From contig ML976987.1 of the NCBI GenBank assembly GCA_010015675.1, positions 100,736-164,735 on the forward strand: a stretch of DNA of 64,000 nt, written 5' to 3'. Shown here piece after piece: positions 1-10,610 of this stretch. The notes under the pieces are model-generated. The model saw nothing but the letters and a program-made list of their open reading frames with translations. It was not told the origin of the DNA and ran no database searches. Source of the DNA: Byssothecium circinans (taxonomy: Eukaryota; Ascomycota; Dothideomycetes; Pleosporales; Massarinaceae). The first letter of the stretch is position 1. The number at the start of each line of letters is the position of its first letter. A program made the position numbers and the translations under genes.

Positions 1-360
1 CACCCGTCATTCGCACGTCGAACCACACCTACCAAACGGGCAATCCATCAAAACATCACTTTCACCAAACAACCGAATCATCATCAGGACGGCATAAAGC
101 GACAGGTCTTCACTGCGCGGAACAGCGTCTCGGAGTCGCGTGCGAAATAGGCAATGCGCGTCGCTGATTCGCCGACGCGTCTTTACGCGAAAAGTCGCGA
201 ACCCCTGCCTTGCTAGTCTGTTTGCCAGCCTTCAACTCCACAACAATCTCCCTCTCGCTCTCCATCCATTATCCCACTCCCGTCATCATCACTCCATATT
301 TCTCTCCCCAATTCATAAACTTCTTCTTACCACTTAATTATCAATTGGACACACGACAAC
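1..360 (+). promoter_or_regulatory. upstream region of the Cdt1-like gene
   Basis: No gene is visible here. From about 228 to 335 the sense strand is strongly pyrimidine-rich (repeated CTC, CCA and TCC), which is common just before start codons in filamentous ascomycetes. I see no clear TATA box. Promoter function is inferred from position only. Confidence 0.3.
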
Positions 361-1539
361 ATGTCGCCAATCGACGCCAGCGCCCTACCAACCGAGCTCC
401 TCAATCTCCTGCACCTGCACTCGTCCTTCCTGACCGCGCTATCGCTCCACTACGCGCACAATGGCACCGCTACACCCGTCGATCTTCTTTCCCTCACCGA
501 CTCCGTGTCCAAAGTCTGGCGCCTGCGCAAAGTCACATACGATGATATCCGCCTCTGCGTCGGCGTGCTTGAAGCTGGACCCGCAGGAAAGATGAATCCG
601 TTCCACCTGAGCGACTACGGACGCGGAAAGATCTGTCTAGAGATCAAGGATGAGCAGAAGATGGGACTTGTTGGCATGGGTGGACTGAGCATGAACGAGG
701 AGGCGCTCAAGGACATGTTCATGGCGAGCTTGGACGCGCTGTGGGCGCAGTGGTCGACGTCTATGCCCACCGGGAACGGCATAGCTGCGAAGCGACAGAT
801 TGCGACGCCCAGGAAGCGAGGACGACCCAGGAAGGTCGATGTCAAGCAAGCCAGCATCCAGCCGTTCGTCGCTGAGAACGGTCCCAGCATCACAAAGTTC
901 ATCGCTCAGCTCCCACATGCGGATATCACGACCTGCTCCTCCCTCGCCGCCATTGCGCCGCTGCAGGAGAAAGGCCGCAAGCGGCTTCGCGAGTTCAAAG
1001 ACTCGGTCCAGCAAGGCCGCTCAGCGAAGAAAGCCCGCGATGTCTCCATGGCTGGCAAGGAAAACGCAACACCCACCACTCACACCAAGCCAGAGATCAA
1101 AACCGAAGAAACACAGACGAAAATGACCGACTTCACCACGGTCCGCAAAACCGCACTTCTCGACCGCATCCTCGCTAAACAAAACCTCGCTGCCTCTACC
1201 CCCAGAACCTCCCCCGCAGAACTCGCCCGGCAGTCTGCACTGCAACGCTCGGAAGAGGTCCTTGGTGTACTCGCTCTTCTTTGCTCATCCAAGGGACCGG
1301 GCATGCCTCGCGTCTCGTTCTCGATGAATGCAGTGGTGCAGGCGCTGCAGGGGAGTATCCGGATGCCGATTTCGAAGGATGAGGCGTTGAAGTGCGTCGA
1401 GGTGCTAGCGCAGGAGGTCGCGCCGGGATATGTTAGTGTTATTAGGATGGGGGCTATGGTCAATGTGGTTGTGAATCAGGTATTGAGGCCGAGGGATGTC
1501 AGGGGTAGGTTGGCGGAATTGGGTGTTGCTACTGTGTGA
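361..1539 (+). CDS. Cdt1-like DNA replication licensing factor (probable)
   Basis: An intronless 392-residue reading frame starting at an ATG after a pyrimidine-rich leader. Residues 9-95 read like the alpha-helical/winged-helix segment of Cdt1 proteins and residues 262-385 like the C-terminal Cdt1 winged helix that contacts MCM; both are judged by eye. Between them lie an AT-hook (RKRGRPRK, 151-158), a degenerate PIP-box-like stretch (QASIQPFV, 163-170), lysine/arginine-rich sequence and a KEN tripeptide (233-235). In the Cdt1 family the protein loads the MCM helicase on origins in G1 and is destroyed in S phase. The PIP-like and KEN motifs would suit cell-cycle-controlled destruction, but that is inference. 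It could instead be another AT-hook chromatin protein. The frame is intact, with strong C/G preference at third positions. Confidence 0.6.
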   Translation: MSPIDASALPTELLNLLHLHSSFLTALSLHYAHNGTATPVDLLSLTDSVSKVWRLRKVTYDDIRLCVGVLEAGPAGKMNPFHLSDYGRGKICLEIKDEQKMGLVGMGGLSMNEEALKDMFMASLDALWAQWSTSMPTGNGIAAKRQIATPRKRGRPRKVDVKQASIQPFVAENGPSITKFIAQLPHADITTCSSLAAIAPLQEKGRKRLREFKDSVQQGRSAKKARDVSMAGKENATPTTHTKPEIKTEETQTKMTDFTTVRKTALLDRILAKQNLAASTPRTSPAELARQSALQRSEEVLGVLALLCSSKGPGMPRVSFSMNAVVQALQGSIRMPISKDEALKCVEVLAQEVAPGYVSVIRMGAMVNVVVNQVLRPRDVRGRLAELGVATV

Positions 1540-2475
1540 AGCAGCATAGACTCTTGTCTAGTTATTGTTTTTTTCCGAGTTGGAGGCGACGGGTCTTGGA
1601 TATTGTTTTCTGGTGTTCACTGCATGGCGCTTTTCCATGCATGGAGTGGGGACCTGTAGACTTCGTCTTCGGGTGTTTCTGGTTTGTATTGTTTGGCATG
1701 GCGTATCGTTTATCGTTCGGCATGAGCGAGCGAGCGAGCAAGGGAAGAGAGTCAGTCTTTTGTTGTGTTAATCCGTCAAATTCAACCACAGTATCTCTTC
1801 ATTCAAACATCCCTTCAAGTTCTATTCTTCCGCATATTCTACTGTTCTATCCAGCCTCACCCCGCCCCCCTCCGTTGCTTAAACAGGTTATCATCCTTCC
1901 TGCGCGTCTCCTACGAACAAAACGCGTAATCTTATCAGCTTACTACTCCAGTACACTAACATGATTCTATTCCACTAGATCTCACTATGCTCTACTCTAC
2001 CACTATCACAACGCCATTCTTTCCAGTAGCAATGCCATCTCTCTCCCTACTAGAGCGCTAGAGGCGGATCGGGTTTGTGGAGTTCGAGAGTGAGACTGTG
2101 CGGGTGTGGATCATGATGGGTTGTTTGTTGGTTTGGGGAGGGGGCTTGGGGAGGATGCGGTGCAGCAAAGGAGAGGATGTGGTAGAGCAAAGGGGTAGTA
2201 AGGTGGGATAAGGTAAGAAATATAGCGATGGACCGGTCTATATTTTCAAACCTTCAGATCAATTAGTAAAAGTGAAGGTGTATTTTAAGTAGCATCGTTG
2301 CACCATAACTACGAACGGCCCAACCTAGCTATTAGTCAGGGTTGAAGACAAGACCCTCCCGTTCTTATACACGGTACACATATTTTACACCGCACGGCGT
2401 TTGGATCTACACCATATACAAAGCACAGCGTTCCAATCCTAATAAACTCGCACACGCACCTACTCCTAGAACCAC
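1540..2475. other. intergenic, no gene seen
   Basis: Short open frames here have no recognisable motifs. The stretch probably holds the 3' ends of the Cdt1-like gene (plus strand) and of the convergent minus-strand remnant. A GC-rich patch of G-runs lies near 2090-2200. Confidence 0.4.
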
Positions 2476-3219
2476 TTAACGACCTCTCTCGGCAAAGCCC
2501 CCACACTCCTCAAAACTCCGTCTATAGCCACTGCGTACCGGTTGCACACTCGCGTTCGGTGCCTTCCCCCCAACCACCAGCGTGTTCTTGACCAAGCTTG
2601 GATCGACCCGGAACTGGCTGCCCAATTTCATCGTCAGGGACGCAAAGTCCATAAGATGCATTAGCGAGTTGCGGTTAATAATGATATTAGTATCGTTAAG
2701 GCGGATATTAGGGTTCATAACCATCATTGCTTGGAACGTAGGTTCGAATTGGTGCACGGGGACCCGGTAGGCGTGCTGGTCGACCCAGGCCATGTTGTTG
2801 TTCGGGGGCAGCCAGGCAGGGACTGCTGGAGGGGCCCATTTGGTGGGACAGCCGGGGACGAGGATCGTGAAGGTGGGCGTGGAGGTATTGATGTAGGTGT
2901 TGGAGGGGAAAGGCGCATACTTCCAGCTGTACGAACAGAGGACTTCAAAACCACCGGTCGAGGTGACGAGTCTGTCAGGCACGGGAAAGTTCCAGGGAGT
3001 GATGTACGAAAGGACGATGGTGTTGGTATCGCATACTATAAGCATCTAGGACTAGTTTTTGTACATAGGCGGTGGACGGAACTGGAAAGGTGGGATTTCC
3101 GTGATGATGGGGCGTGCCCCGTTGGCTTCTGCTTCGCGTACTTTGCGGGTGTCGTTGGTTATAGCCAGGAGCCAGCCCAGTATTATTAGAACGCTGAGAT
3201 TGCTAGTAATTGTGTTCAT
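2476..3219 (-). pseudogene. degraded fungal protein of the family often labelled geranylgeranyl pyrophosphate synthetase-like
   Basis: From the ATG at 3219 the frame gives a hydrophobic N-terminus and a proline-rich stretch, then two in-frame TAG codons (3052-3054 and 3046-3048), then 189 open residues to 2476. The later part has TFTILVPGCP followed by a PP-rich turn, a DQ-A-R-P segment and a RVDPSLVKNTLVV segment. This pattern resembles a fungal family commonly misnamed geranylgeranyl pyrophosphate synthetase; no prenyltransferase DDxxD motif is present, so I infer no such activity. Both stops fit CAG to TAG change. The C-terminus looks shorter than usual for the family. A hAT transposon sits about 80 bp upstream of the start, so promoter loss may have come first. 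A shorter real gene starting at 3045 is also possible. Confidence 0.4.
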
Positions 3220-3300
3220 TTTTAACAGAGAAACAGGTTCTAGAAAGTGTAGCAAAGGTTAGCACGAGCGTTGAGCGAGCTGGCGGTGTTAAGGTTTAAG

Positions 3301-3308
3301 GTTCTGTT
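3301..3308. repeat. target-site duplication, left copy (hAT)
   Basis: GTTCTGTT directly abuts the hAT element's left end and recurs exactly at 6298-6305. Eight base pairs is the diagnostic duplication length for hAT transposons. Confidence 0.9.
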
Positions 3309-6297
3309 CAGAGTTGGCAACAATCAAGTCAATCAAGTCGAGGTGAATTGATTGATTGATTGACGGATCTGGTGGCTTTTGCTTGACTTGATTGACTTGA
3401 TAGCAAAAATAAGGCTTGACTTGTTGACTTGTTTGACTTGATTGATAACTGTACGTATAATTTAGGCGTAGTAAATTAACTACCGTATATCTCGTATATC
3501 GTCTCCAGCTCTTCAGGAGAGATAGCTTCGTTACGTGGACTTTTTGCTGCCGTCGTAGGCTTTAAGCCAAGGCGCTTCTAGCTACGTAGGCTTTGTAGAG
3601 CGGAGAGGAGATCTGCCTTCATACGAAGACGCCTCGTCTCCAGCAAATCGCCTAGCTCTGAGAAGGTCCTCTCACAGTCAGTGGCCGCCGCAGGGATGCT
3701 GAGGATTGTGAGGGCGAAGCGCGATAAGACGGGGTACTCGTCAGCCTTCCCCAGCCAGTATAGAATCGGGTCGCGCGCAAACAGGGACTCCTCTGGCACG
3801 GGTGACTCAATTATCCAGCGCTTAAACTCATCGCGATGATAGACTAGACGGGCGTCATCACCTTGTAGGGTAGCTCTCATAAAATCAGACCAACTGCTAG
3901 CTGGCCTAGTACGTGCCTTCTTCGCCGGAGGCTCTAGAGTACTAATGGGAGAGGCGGCCTCTTTAAACTCTACCCACAAGCGTTGAAAGCTAACGTGGCA
4001 ATCATCTAGCTAGCCTTTGTATGTGTGAGGTCCTATATAAGCCTCCTCACTGTAATTAAGAGGCACAGCCCACACTTTATCCATGTAACTTTTCGTGCGT
4101 GGGTGGAGACGGCAGGCAGCGTAGTATGCTGGGGTATCCTTTAGCTTGCGCATATACTCAAGGATCTTTATATAAGCCATATTATAGGTGGCTTATATAT
4201 GATCCTCTAGGGCGTTAACGTCAGTAAAGTCGACGTTATTATATTGAAACAGCATCTCGTCAAGGGTGGTGGCAAGCTAATTAAGCGTAGGGAGCACCTC
4301 CTAGATAGCTCCTGACGTGCTAGCTACGCCCCTGCCCTCTATACAGGTGGTGGCCTCTTTAAAGGGCTGTAGGATTTTTTAGTACTCTGTAATTGTCACC
4401 TAATCCTTAGCAGAGAGGCCGTCTTCTTCAATAAACCGACGCTTCTTAAGATCAGGTAGTTAGGAGCGTTGACGGGTGCCCTGGCGACGATATTCAATGA
4501 GCTTATAATTGATATAGTTGTTAAGAGGCATGCGGAGCTTAAGCGCGCGCGTAAAATAGTTATAATAGGAGTTCCACCTTGTCTTTACTGGCTTAACGAT
4601 CTCCAGCGTTTTAACTTTGCAATCTGCCTCTAATTGAGTGTTGCTAATTATCTGGCACTGCTCAAGAAGCTGTCGAGCCTGCAGAGTACAAATAGAGGCG
4701 ATGACGTCAATTAAGACGCCTAGAGGGCCAACCTTACGCTACTCGTTGAGAAACACCTCCTCCTCATCAAGATGCTCCTCCGCGTTCTCAAACGCCTCAC
4801 GATCTTTGCCAAATATAATTTGCTGGGCGGCGAGGTTGATTATATGGCAGGCGCAGCGTAGCCGTCGATAGCGGGCGTTAAAGTTATATTTAATGGCCAG
4901 GGCGTCGATTGCGGAGTCGTTGTTGGTGGCGTTATCAAGGACGAAGTAACCCAAGTTATAGGCGGAGATCTTGAAGCTCTTGAGCGTGGCATCAACGACG
5001 GCGGCAATATTAACGCCTGTATGCTGGCCCATCAACAAGGGCAGGCCTAATACGTAATCGCGAGGCTTGCCGTCGCGATCAAGGTAGTGGACGCAGATAC
5101 CTGTCAACGCTTGCTTACCGCCTGTTGACGTCTAATTATCAAAGGAAATGTGTATAGCTAATCGCGCGTCGCGTAGGTAATTAATGACAGCGGGTACGTA
5201 CGACTCGTACTCCATAATTATATGAGCTCGTAGGGTGTTGTGGGATCTCCATAGCTCTACCTTAGCCAGCGGGTTAGCCTGCCGTAACATAGCTTAAAAA
5301 GCGGCGCCCTTAATTATAGAGAGCGCCTGATTATCGGCCACCACCCAATTAAGCACTGATTATAGGAAACTTGTGCGCGAGAAGCTCTCTGCGATGAGGT
5401 TGGCGACGCCCTGCGGTACGCCAAGGCCTTTGTGATAGATGTGGGCGAGCAGAGAGGATTGCTAGGAGGGAGTCGTGACGCGGGAGGTAGCTTTTAGGCC
5501 GTTCTTCTCAATGCTGTGGCCAGCTTTACGCTCACCGAGATGGCGCCTGATTGACGTAGTTGATTGATCAGCGTAATAAAATCCGTTAGGGTGCTTATGA
5601 CGGTGGCAATAGCGGCAGAGCCAGTACAGGCGTTGTTGCTTGCGGTGCCAGAGGCGATATCCATGCCGCTAAACCTAGCTCTTTTGACTGCGCTTTGCAC
5701 CATGAGCTAGCTTATGATAATCTGGCAGGCGTACCCATTCAATGCCCTCGTAATCATTGTCGTCGTCCTCTATATTAGTGGCGGATGGGGTGCCCATAGA
5801 GCTTTCGGCGTCAAGCTCTGACGGCGCGTTGGTGGCTACATTAGTGGCACCATCTTTGGGAGGGGTTTGTGACGCCGTGCTTTTAAGCCGCTGGCTAAAA
5901 ACTTGAGAGAGGTTACTATTCATGCCTTCTAGGTGATCGGGCGACGCCATATTAATAGAGGAGGGCGTTGGTAGAGCGAGAGAGGTGGTGGGTAAGTAGG
6001 TAAGTTAGATAGGTAGTAGGAGATAAGGAAACTCAGAAATACGGCGCTAAGCCTAGATAGGCAACTATCTCAGGTAAAGTCCGTTAACTCCGAGTTGCCT
6101 TATACTCTAAGGATCTAGTATTCTACGATAAACCCCTAAGATCCTAGGGATTCAAGTCTATCAATCAAGTCAATCAAGTCGGCAGGATTTGCTTGATTGA
6201 CTTGCTAAATTTCGCCTCCCTGATTGACTTGATTGACTTGATACAATCAAGTCAATCAAGTCAAGTTATCAAGTCGACTTGATTGTTGCCAACTCTG
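3309..6297 (-). mobile_element. complete hAT-superfamily DNA transposon (2,989 bp)
   Basis: The ends are perfect 22-bp inverted repeats beginning CAGAGTTGGCAACAATCAAG, flanked by the perfect 8-bp duplication GTTCTGTT. Inside both ends are clusters of short repeats of the TTGATTGACTTGA type (about 3325-3445 and 6155-6285), as expected for subterminal transposase-binding sites. The single transposase frame is on the minus strand and is broken by many stops. The ends are intact, so the element could in principle still be mobilised by a related transposase. Confidence 0.9.
3476..5950 (-). pseudogene. hAT transposase, broken by multiple stops
   Basis: One reading frame runs from the ATG at 5950 to the TAA at 3476 (825 codons) and is interrupted by more than ten TAG/TAA codons, most explained by C-to-T or G-to-A change. 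Near 5500-5690 the frame shows a BED-type zinc finger (a CxxC pair followed by histidines). The middle (about 4740-5160) carries the hAT catalytic core, with a FDN-TST-GG segment and a cysteine/histidine CACHIINLAAQ segment. The last 130 residues (3578-3979 and below) have the hAT dimerisation domain with DPILYWLGK and TDCERTFSELG. The frame itself is not shifted anywhere, so damage is by point mutation only. Confidence 0.85.
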
Positions 6298-6305
6298 GTT
6301 CTGTT
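6298..6305. repeat. target-site duplication, right copy (hAT)
   Basis: GTTCTGTT directly after the right inverted repeat, identical to 3301-3308. Confidence 0.9.
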
Positions 6306-7509
6306 GTGGGCAGTGCTGAGTGCGTGATTGTTGTACGGAGCGGCGTAACGAAATTTCTGGGCTGTTTTCGTGGTGAACTGTTAAGATGAGACAGTGTACA
6401 AATGCTCTGCTTCAAGTTATACGGCTTTTTAGTGTTGAGGGGAAGTTGCCCTGAAGTAGTGAAGCGTGACCGCGGCAGTAATCGACGAGTAGCCATGCTG
6501 TACACAATATAGTGTATTGCTTGCTGGATACTATAGTCGGGGTTTTCGTTGTGAATCCGATAGGAGTCGAGCAGGGATTGGCGGTGACTTCGATCAAGTC
6601 CTTCGCCACGAAGCGGTCTGATTGTCTATGAACTGTTTAACATACCTTGACACTTTTAAAGTATAATATATGGGCCAAAGGAAAATTCTATGACGTTATT
6701 TCACCTGGATACACATATTGGGGGTTTTGTTTGATGGCTTCGAAGACCGAGTACCCCAAGGTAGCTTCATTGGGACACAACAAACGTCGTAAACACATCT
6801 TTTTCGGTCGGAAAATAGATGCAGAGAGCCAGATACAACTATAGGGTTCTTCTTCTGTGCACGTCTCCTTGTGCATGCTCTCCGGCGTAGAGTTGTAAAT
6901 GCGTTTTGAGAAAGGCACTGAAGGCGATCAGCCTGTTGGTCACTGAGAGATACCTATGTGAGAGCTAGTTATAATCTCCCGATAACTTGGTTAGGATGGG
7001 AGCTACTCCTGTACTGTTGCAGTTGATGGAAGAGGTATGATGTCGAACTCCTGCGAGGCACTGATGTTAGTCTAGCTGGATAGTATACGATATCGTGAAA
7101 CCTCAAGGTATTATTCGCTGTCCACTCCTTGCTCTCCGGGACGTCTCCCTTCTTCAATAATATTTTCCCCACTATCTCTTTTCTCTGGAGATTTGTAATT
7201 TTATGCGATGCGGGTGCTGTGTAGTGGGATGAGGCGAAGAACGATGACCTTGACGTTAAAGCCCGAGCTAGTCCCGATACGACCACGAAGGAATACATAT
7301 GCATCGGATTGATCGGTGCAAGATGTTAAACAGCTCCCAATTGGTCACTGCAAAGAGCACAATAATTGCTGTTTTATGGACATTAATGTTCTAACAAAGA
7401 ATTCAGTCTCATTTAGATTATAGGATTGCAAAATGCAATCTCGGCCGATGTCGGCACACGTTCCGACACTTCGACATTCGTATCCCCACACACGCACAAC
7501 ACGTCCAAA
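6306..7509. other. intergenic, no gene recognised
   Basis: Several frames of 65-110 codons occur on both strands, but none has a family motif or codon bias like the neighbouring genes. The right end must include the promoter and 5' leader of the deformylase gene. The left end is probably what used to lie just upstream of the 2476-3219 gene before the hAT insertion. Confidence 0.4.
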
Positions 7510-8646
7510 ATGTCACCGACAGCCATACCCCTCCGGCTATCCAAGCCTATTAACACAACTCTCAAAGCCGCGCTCCCACGTCCATTTAATCACCGTACAA
7601 TAGCATCGCGCATCGGCCCGACACTCCACAAAGGCCACCTCCGAAACCGCCAAAATACCGTCACCACCACGCAATTTTTCCGGCCTCTCCATCTGACTCA
7701 AAGCCAAAACCTCGCAACCAACAAAACACCCAGCAGCAGTAAAGCCCCACGCATCTCATCCGCCGACGCGGAAGAATTGTCCCTCAAAATGGCCTCCGCA
7801 AAGGGAGAAGACCACTACCTAACGCTTTCCTGCCCCGACAAATCCGGCATCGTCTACGCCGTCACGGGTCTCCTCGCCGCGCAAAACCTCACCATCCTCG
7901 ACCTCCAGCAATTCTCCGACCCCGACTCAAAAACCTTCTTCATGCGCGTTCACTTCGGCCACACCACCGACGTCTCCGCGCTGCAAACTTCCATCGCCGA
8001 CCTCGCAACCACCATGCAAATATCCTACGACATCCGCGCCGTAAACGCAAAGCCCAAAGTGCTAATCATGGTCTCGAAAATCGGCCACTGCCTCAACGAC
8101 CTCTTATTCCGCGTCAAAAGCGGGCAGTTGAAAATCGACATCCCAGCCATCGTAAGCAACCACGCGGAACTCCAGGACCTCGCCACAAGCTACAATATCC
8201 CTTTCTATCACCTCCCGGTCACCAAAGATACGAAAACCCAGCAAGAATCCCAGATCCTAGACCTCATCAAGGAACACGGTATCGATCTCGTGGTGCTGGC
8301 GCGCTACATGCAAGTCCTCTCCCCTCGTCTGTGTACCGAGATGTCTGGCCGCATCATCAATATCCATCACTCGTTCTTGCCGTCGTTCAAGGGCGCGAAA
8401 CCGTATCATCAGGCGTACGAGAGGGGTGTCAAGATTATCGGCGCGACGGCGCATTTTGTTACGGCGGATTTGGATGAGGGGCCGATTATTGAACAGAGGG
8501 TTGCGAGGGTCGATCATGCGTTGAGTCCGAGGGAGTTGGTGGAGGAGGGGAGCAATGTGGAGAGTCAGGTGCTTGCTGCCGCAGTCAAGTGGTGGAGTGA
8601 GAAGAGGGTGTTTTTGAATGGGGTGAAGACCGTGGTGTTCAATTAG
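7510..8646 (+). CDS. formyltetrahydrofolate deformylase, probably mitochondrial
   Basis: Converts 10-formyl-tetrahydrofolate and water to formate and tetrahydrofolate (PurU-type; bacterial name purU). The 378-residue product has an ACT regulatory domain (about 103-175; YLTLSCPDKSGIV) and a formyltransferase-fold domain from about residue 182. Catalytic residues are visible: N284 and H286 in INIHHSFLP and D322 in DLDEGPII. The first 80-90 residues are rich in arginine, serine and threonine with no acidic residues, like a mitochondrial presequence. I chose the ATG at 7510 (good A-rich context); an upstream in-frame extension to 7426 has no ATG. An internal ATG at 7789, just before the ACT domain, would give a protein without the presequence. 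No introns are needed. Confidence 0.92.
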   Translation: MSPTAIPLRLSKPINTTLKAALPRPFNHRTIASRIGPTLHKGHLRNRQNTVTTTQFFRPLHLTQSQNLATNKTPSSSKAPRISSADAEELSLKMASAKGEDHYLTLSCPDKSGIVYAVTGLLAAQNLTILDLQQFSDPDSKTFFMRVHFGHTTDVSALQTSIADLATTMQISYDIRAVNAKPKVLIMVSKIGHCLNDLLFRVKSGQLKIDIPAIVSNHAELQDLATSYNIPFYHLPVTKDTKTQQESQILDLIKEHGIDLVVLARYMQVLSPRLCTEMSGRIINIHHSFLPSFKGAKPYHQAYERGVKIIGATAHFVTADLDEGPIIEQRVARVDHALSPRELVEEGSNVESQVLAAAVKWWSEKRVFLNGVKTVVFN

Positions 8647-8816
8647 ACGGGCTTGTATGTATATAGAGTTGTGGGTGTGGCCACTCTAAAGTTCCTATAT
8701 ATAGTTTGCCTTAGATAAAAGTATACATTTTAGGGTTGTTGAATTTTCTTTTACTGTACAGTGTATGGGGTCATTCGCCCTGTAATATTTTCCCCCGTTC
8801 CAGGCACGCAGAAAGT

Positions 8817-10167
8817 ATTCCAAGATCATCCAGCCTATGGTCCGCCAGAGAAGAAAGTCCAGTTGGAGGGGACCGTCATCGCTATCACGGGAGCGAATAG
8901 AGGTTAGTTTATGAGTTAACATAGTACCTCTAAATTGGTATTCCTTCGGGAAAAAATGCCGTCGACGCTTCTCACCTTCGTTCAAAAAGGAAACCCGACG
9001 CCTCCTTCTCTTCATACTCACATTCTATCCACACGTCCCTACTCAATATCCAAATTACACCATCCATAAACCCCCTTAAACCCAACTACCTCAACCCCTC
9101 CTCTCTGATATCCTAAACCTACCCAGGAATCAGCCTTGGTATAGCAGACTCTTCCCTCGCCAACAGCGCCGCACGCATCTACTCCCTCGACATCAGCGAT
9201 CCCGTACGTCATCCCCTTTCCTTCCCTCTTCCACCTTTCCTCCAATCTCCCAGACAACTAGGAACACCCAAGGGCGAAGACTTCGTAGCCATATCATCCC
9301 GCTACCCGAACTGCCTCTTCGCGCTGCACGCAGACGTCACAAGCGAACCCTCCATGCAAGCCACCGTCGATAAGATCGTCGACGAAGCGGGTGCGATCCA
9401 TGCTATGGTGTGTAATGCGGGATGCACGAAGCATAAACCGACGCTGGATTTTACGCCGGAGGAGATTGGGTGTGAGTCTTTCCATGTTTTTGTTTTCCGT
9501 TTATCTCTCGTGTTTATTTTTGAACGGGGTTATGCTTGGAGGTTGGGGTTGGGGATGGTAGGGTGGTGTGAGAAGGAATTGTGTGGGAGGTGGTTTGAGG
9601 AATGAGGTGGAAAAGAAGCGCTGGTTGGGATTTGTAGTTGTATGGATCGTTTTATTCTGCGCGGATAGCGGCGCGAGGTTTCATCAAACCCGGGGTTAAG
9701 GGGTCTATTGTCTTCACCGCATCCATGGCGTCTTGTCGACCAAATAAGGTGTGTCCCCTTCCACCCTTCATCTTCCCCCATTCACTCACCCTCGTCACTA
9801 TCCCCTCTACCTAGCGCACTAATACCCCACACAGCGCGTCCCCTCAGCACCCTACGGCGCCTTCACAGCCGGCATACGCAACATGGTCCACACGCTCGCC
9901 ATGGAATGGACCCAACATAACATCCGTGTAAACTCAGTCTCGCCGGATCTAATCAAGACAGCAATGACTTACTGCGTGCCCCAATAGCCAGACTGGGAGC
10001 AGCAACTCCAGTACTATGGCGGCATGCCTAGGCTGGCAGAGGTCGAAGAGCTGGGCGGCGCATATGCGTACTTGTTGAGTGATGCGGCGAGTTATACGAC
10101 GAGTATTGACATTCCGGTGAATGGAGTCATTCGCATCTGCCAAGTCGCAATCACCGGGAAAATTTAG
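8817..10167 (+). pseudogene. short-chain dehydrogenase/reductase, decayed
   Basis: A classical SDR of the kind with conserved NAG and YxxxK motifs, split by introns. Piece 1 (to about 8902) ends in the TGANRG dinucleotide-binding motif; piece 2 is 9127-9203; piece 3 (about 9262-9471) has VCNAG; piece 4 (about 9640-9748) has FTASMAS; piece 5 starts near 9836. Several lesions mark it as dead. There is no start ATG in frame upstream, the splice acceptors I can find for pieces 3 and 4 leave the frame wrong, the active-site YxxxK reads YGAFT (lysine lost), and TAG at 9985-9987 interrupts the C-terminal part, which otherwise continues (RLAEVEELGGAYAYLLSD) to the TAG at 10167. The TAG fits CAG to TAG change. 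Substrate unknown. Confidence 0.75.
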
Positions 10168-10610
10168 ACGTTCTTGTGTAACTGTTCAATCCCTCACCAA
10201 TTTAGCCTGGTGCAGGGGTTGACACATCAAAGAAGCGTCTCAGTTTTTCCGGTGAAGGGTAAGAGGGCGGCACAGACAAGGCGATGGCAGGCATAGGCTC
10301 AAATTTCCTTCGACGGTGATGGAGGTTGAGATGTGGCTGGTGCCCAGAACAAAGGAGTCCGATGCTCGTGAGCAATGTCCGAGAAACGGTGAAAGAGCGT
10401 GGCGGTGCATACGATTCCGGGTAAGCGTCAGGTACATGCAACCCATGTGTAACCGTGGCGTATCAGGCGTCCGGTCTCGGGTCCTATAATCGCGCTCAGA
10501 CCCCAGCCAAAACCTTGGGTCTGGGTGCCTGGTCCCTTTTGTTTCTGGGGTTGCGCGTATCATCCTTTCGCTACATCTCCATATAGCATCTGCAGGAGGC
10601 AAAATTACCC

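Noticed and set aside
637..1014. Antisense open frame of 125 codons within the Cdt1-like gene
   Set aside because: Shadow of the GC-rich coding strand; no motif.
3046..3054. Short intron hiding the two TAG codons
   Set aside because: No GT-AG pair of plausible length brackets them without removing conserved-looking sequence.
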